DNA from: an uncultured Synechococcus sp.
GTDB taxonomy: Bacteria; Cyanobacteriota; Cyanobacteriia; PCC-6307; Cyanobiaceae
Direction: 5' to 3'
Length of the DNA: 7,934 bases
Assembly: GCA_937930135.1 (NCBI GenBank)
Contig: CALGVO010000121.1
Location: 1-7,934 of the forward strand
The notes below the pieces were generated by a model. The model was not told the origin of the DNA, did not search any database, and saw only the letters and a program-made list of their open reading frames with translations. Of the stretch, positions 6,240 through 7,934 are shown piece after piece (the stretch's first letter is position 1; every line of letters begins with the position of its first letter). Position numbers and translations under genes: made by a program.

Positions 6240-6599
6240 GTGACCTCCCCTCCCGATCCTCATCAGCGACGCCAACTCCACCCGCTGCCCAAAGGGCTGG
6301 TGGAGCTCTACGGCTTGATCGCCGTGCTCGTGGTGCTGATCCCGGAGTGGCTCGCCGGGGGAACGATCAGCCTGGGCAACGGCCGCAGCGGTTCCAGCCT
6401 GCCGCTCAATTCCCGCGCCTGGCGCACCCTGCCGGAGCTGCAACTCGCCTCGATGTCGCTCACGGAGCTGCGTCAGGTTGCCCGCCAGCTGCGCCTCTGG
6501 GGCTACAGCAGCGACAGCCGCGCCGAGCTCACCGCACGGCTGCTGAAGCGCATCCAACGCCGGACTCAAAGCGGAAGCCGTGGGGGGAATGCCTTGTGA
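6240..6599 (+). CDS. Membrane-anchored protein with SAP/Rho_N-like C-terminal motif
   Basis: The 119-aa product has a basic N-terminus, one hydrophobic segment at about 20-39 (LVELYGLIAVLVVLIPEWLA), a Gly/Ser linker (41-55), and a C-terminal helical region at about 68-105. The last region reads LASMSLTELRQVARQLRL, then WGYSSDSRAELTARLLKRI. The pattern of Leu-Arg in the first helix, a Gly-Tyr-Ser turn, a basic residue, then Leu-x-x-x-Leu-Leu in the second helix resembles SAP or Rho N-terminal helix-extended-loop-helix nucleic acid binding motifs. The tail is very basic. The start is GTG at 6240, with AGGA (6227-6230) 9 nt upstream and no other start in frame before it. It ends 14 nt before tRNA-Pro. 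Function unknown; nucleic acid binding is inferred from pattern only. Confidence 0.75.
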   Translation: MTSPPDPHQRRQLHPLPKGLVELYGLIAVLVVLIPEWLAGGTISLGNGRSGSSLPLNSRAWRTLPELQLASMSLTELRQVARQLRLWGYSSDSRAELTARLLKRIQRRTQSGSRGGNAL

Positions 6600-6605
6600 T
6601 AACTT
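6600..6605 (+). promoter_or_regulatory. Candidate -10 element of tRNA-Pro
   Basis: TAACTT (TAnnnT) starts directly after the TGA of the upstream gene and ends 8 nt before the mature tRNA 5' end. Transcription would thus start almost at the first tRNA base. No good -35 is seen. Readthrough from the upstream gene is the alternative. Confidence 0.4.
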
Positions 6606-6610
6606 GCATC

Positions 6611-6687
<77 letters not shown>

Positions 6688-6710
6688 TTTCTTTCCGTCG
6701 TCACCCCATG

Positions 6711-6739
6711 AAAAAGCCCCTCCATCGAGGGGCTTTTTT
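6711..6739. terminator. Bidirectional intrinsic terminator between tRNA-Pro and the Crp-family gene
   Basis: GCCCCTC (6716-6722), loop CATC, GAGGGGC (6727-6733) form a perfect seven-pair stem with six T after it (6734-6739) and five A before it (6711-6715). It can therefore stop tRNA transcription on the plus strand and the converging regulator gene (stop at 6754) on the minus strand. Confidence 0.92.
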
Positions 6740-6753
6740 GTGTTGATGGAGGA

Positions 6754-7389
6754 TCAACGCCGGGGCAGATGGCTGATCACGAGATGACGCTGATCATCGA
6801 TCTTCAACCAGCCTTCATCCCGCAACAAACCGATCACCCGGGTCACGGTCACCCGTGTGGTGCTGAGGGCACTGGCCATCTCCTGATGGGTCAGGCGCAG
6901 ATTGAGGCGCAGACCGTCCTCACACACCTGGCCGTAATCCTGAGCAAGCAATTCGAGAAACCCGCGCACCCGCTCCTCAACCCGACGTAACCCCAGCAGC
7001 GACAACAGGTATTCAGCCTGGCGATAGCGCACGGCAATCGCCTCCAACATCGCCGTGGCCAGCGCGGGTGACTGCTCCACCTCAGCCATCGTTAAACAGA
7101 GCAGATCGCAGTCGGTGAGCGTGACGGCTTCATAGGCCTCCACCGTGCTCAGGGGCTCACCAAAGGGCTCATTGGGGCCAGCGAGACCCAGCAGCAGCTC
7201 ATCGCCATGCACCGACACAGCGCCCAGCTTCACCATGCCGCGCACCACCAACCAAAGGTTGTTTTTCAGCAGGGGCACCACGCTGCCGGCCGAGAGATGC
7301 ACCAGATTGCGTTTCTGGTAGTTCGCCTCGAGCAGATCTCGGAAGCCGTCTCGACGGCGAGCACTGTCGCGGGAGGGAACGGCAACCAT
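6754..7389 (-). CDS. ptrA: Crp/Fnr-family regulator, NtcA-like, probable PtrA
   Basis: This 211-aa transcription factor has an N-terminal cyclic-nucleotide-binding-type beta-roll (about 28-110, with GMVKLGAVSVHGDE and a PFGEPL turn), a long dimerisation helix (about 112-150) and a C-terminal helix-turn-helix at about 166-195 (LTHQEMASAL, then STTRVTVTRVIGLLRDEGWL). The recognition helix is close to that of NtcA, the nitrogen regulator, but the sensor domain differs and the protein is unlike canonical NtcA elsewhere. Its position next to pstS matches PtrA, a Crp-family regulator of the phosphate-stress response in marine Synechococcus that acts under PhoB control; this naming is from context and family knowledge. 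The ATG at 7389 has no clear ribosome binding site. Candidate control sites lie in the 185-nt gap upstream. The ligand is unknown. Confidence 0.85.
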   Translation of the reverse strand: MVAVPSRDSARRRDGFRDLLEANYQKRNLVHLSAGSVVPLLKNNLWLVVRGMVKLGAVSVHGDELLLGLAGPNEPFGEPLSTVEAYEAVTLTDCDLLCLTMAEVEQSPALATAMLEAIAVRYRQAEYLLSLLGLRRVEERVRGFLELLAQDYGQVCEDGLRLNLRLTHQEMASALSTTRVTVTRVIGLLRDEGWLKIDDQRHLVISHLPRR

Positions 7390-7414
7390 GGCAGGTGTCT
7401 GTCAGTACGTTCCA

Positions 7415-7432
7415 ACTGTATGGAGCGCAACA
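7415..7432 (-). promoter_or_regulatory. Candidate -10 and overlapping NtcA-like operator of ptrA
   Basis: TACAGT (7420-7415) fits a -10 element and would place the start about 18 nt before the ATG. Overlapping it, TGTT-N8-TACA (7432-7417) matches seven of eight bases of the NtcA/Crp-like consensus TGTA-N8-TACA. A second inverted repeat, CAGT-N8-ACTG (7418-7403), covers the expected start site. This layout would favour repression or autoregulation over activation. Confidence 0.35.
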
Positions 7433-7440
7433 TGCCCTGC

Positions 7441-7470
7441 AGGCAAAGGGCAGGAAGTGAGGCTGTTAAG
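7441..7470 (-). promoter_or_regulatory. Candidate Pho-box array upstream of ptrA
   Basis: Three 8-nt boxes spaced by 3 nt occur on the minus strand: CTTAACAG (7470-7463), CACTTCCT (7459-7452) and CTTTGCCT (7448-7441). Against the cyanobacterial Pho-box CTTAACCT they match at six, four and six positions. The 11-nt period and the position 20 nt upstream of the -10 element fit a PhoB-type activator site. Confidence 0.4.
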
Positions 7471-7499
7471 AGTCGCCTAAATGGCCGCTAACAATCAAG

Positions 7500-7523
7500 A
7501 AAAAAGGGGTCCTGATGGACCCC
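7500..7523 (-). terminator. Intrinsic terminator of pstS
   Basis: On the minus strand GGGGTCC (7523-7517), loop ATCA and GGACCCC (7512-7506) form a perfect seven-pair stem followed by six T (7505-7500). It lies 51 nt after the pstS stop and separates pstS from ptrA transcription. A weaker TCACC/GGTGA hairpin (7542-7556) lies between stop and terminator. Confidence 0.92.
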
Positions 7524-7574
7524 TGCGAATCAAATCTCGCGTCACCCGATCGGTGATGCGATGGAGAGCGGCGA

Positions 7575-7934
7575 TCAGTTGCCGACCTTCTTCACGGCAG
7601 CGCGAGCCTTGCTGAGAATGCCGCCCTGGAGGGGCACATAGCCGAGATCGTCGGCCTGGGCCTGAGCTTTACTGCTCAGCATGAAATCGAAGGTTTTGCG
7701 CAGGGCGTTGGTGTTCTTGCCATTGCCGGTCTTGTAGGCCAGCACCCAGGTGAGGGTGGCGATGGGATAGGCACCCTTGGCGGTGGGGTTGGGGTTGGAG
7801 CCGCCGAGGTTGGCGTCCAGAGTGATGCCGTTCAGCGCGATGGCGCCGGTCTTCGCATTGGGCTTGACGTACTGCCCAGACTTGTTCTGGACAGCGGCGG
7901 CCTTGACGTTGCCCTTGATGTAGGACTGGTTCAC
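7575..7934 (-). CDS. pstS: Phosphate ABC transporter substrate-binding protein (partial, C-terminus)
   Basis: Only the last 119 residues are present; the N-terminus and signal peptide lie beyond the right edge. PstS is the periplasmic protein that captures phosphate for the PstCAB importer and is strongly induced under phosphate starvation. The visible part starts VNQSYIKGN, then has the characteristic AAVQNKSGQYVKPN, AYPIATLTWVLAYKTG and DLGYVPLQGG segments near the C-terminus, typical of cyanobacterial PstS. The first visible codon is GTG at 7934-7932 in the middle of the protein, not a start. The gene ends with its own strong terminator and is followed by ptrA on the same strand. pstC, pstA, pstB, phoB and phoR are not in the window. 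Confidence 0.92.
   Translation of the reverse strand: MNQSYIKGNVKAAAVQNKSGQYVKPNAKTGAIALNGITLDANLGGSNPNPTAKGAYPIATLTWVLAYKTGNGKNTNALRKTFDFMLSSKAQAQADDLGYVPLQGGILSKARAAVKKVGN

Noticed and set aside
5908..6243. 111-codon plus-strand frame overlapping the msrA end and the small membrane gene
   Set aside because: It runs out of frame through the conserved C-terminus of msrA and the 54-aa frame, has no domain and no ribosome binding site.

Overview
This GC-rich window looks like chromosomal DNA of a picocyanobacterium of the Synechococcus/Cyanobium group. The grounds are the gene content: a cyanobacterial-type MsrA, a Mini-RNase III next to a STAS protein and carA, and an NtcA-like Crp-family regulator beside pstS. 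Two HIP1 palindromes (GGCGATCGCC) lean towards a freshwater, brackish or Cyanobium-like member, but that is inference. No mobile element, CRISPR array or phage gene is visible.

Left block (1-3039, minus strand): transcription runs right to left through trpD (tryptophan synthesis), carA (small subunit of carbamoyl-phosphate synthetase), a small STAS-domain protein and the start of mrnC (Mini-RNase III, cut by the window edge). Gaps are 34, 83 and 1 nt, so this could be one operon with a possible internal promoter before the STAS gene. An almost perfect intrinsic terminator ends 10 nt before the trpD start codon. It is either an attenuator or the 3' end of a small RNA from the divergent intergenic region (3040-3216).

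Middle block (3217-6599, plus strand): a full-length ABC exporter half (583 aa) with the Walker B glutamate replaced by Asp, then an 83-aa two-helix membrane protein, msrA, a 54-aa single-helix membrane protein whose start overlaps the msrA stop, and a 119-aa protein with one membrane segment and a SAP/Rho_N-like C-terminal helical motif. Next come tRNA-Pro(GGG) (6614-6687) and a bidirectional terminator (6711-6739).

Right block (6754-7934, minus strand): the C-terminal part of pstS (periplasmic phosphate-binding protein, cut by the right edge) with its own terminator, followed by a Crp/Fnr regulator that best fits PtrA, the phosphate-stress regulator of marine Synechococcus. The 185-nt gap between them holds a candidate three-box Pho array, a -10 element and an NtcA-like TGTT-N8-TACA site. 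This suggests phosphate control of the regulator, possibly with nitrogen or autoregulatory input.

Most genes are ordinary housekeeping genes. The parts that deserve attention are the trpD leader, the ptrA promoter, the unusual start of the STAS gene and the small membrane proteins. I see no clear evidence of a wholly new defence or metabolic system.
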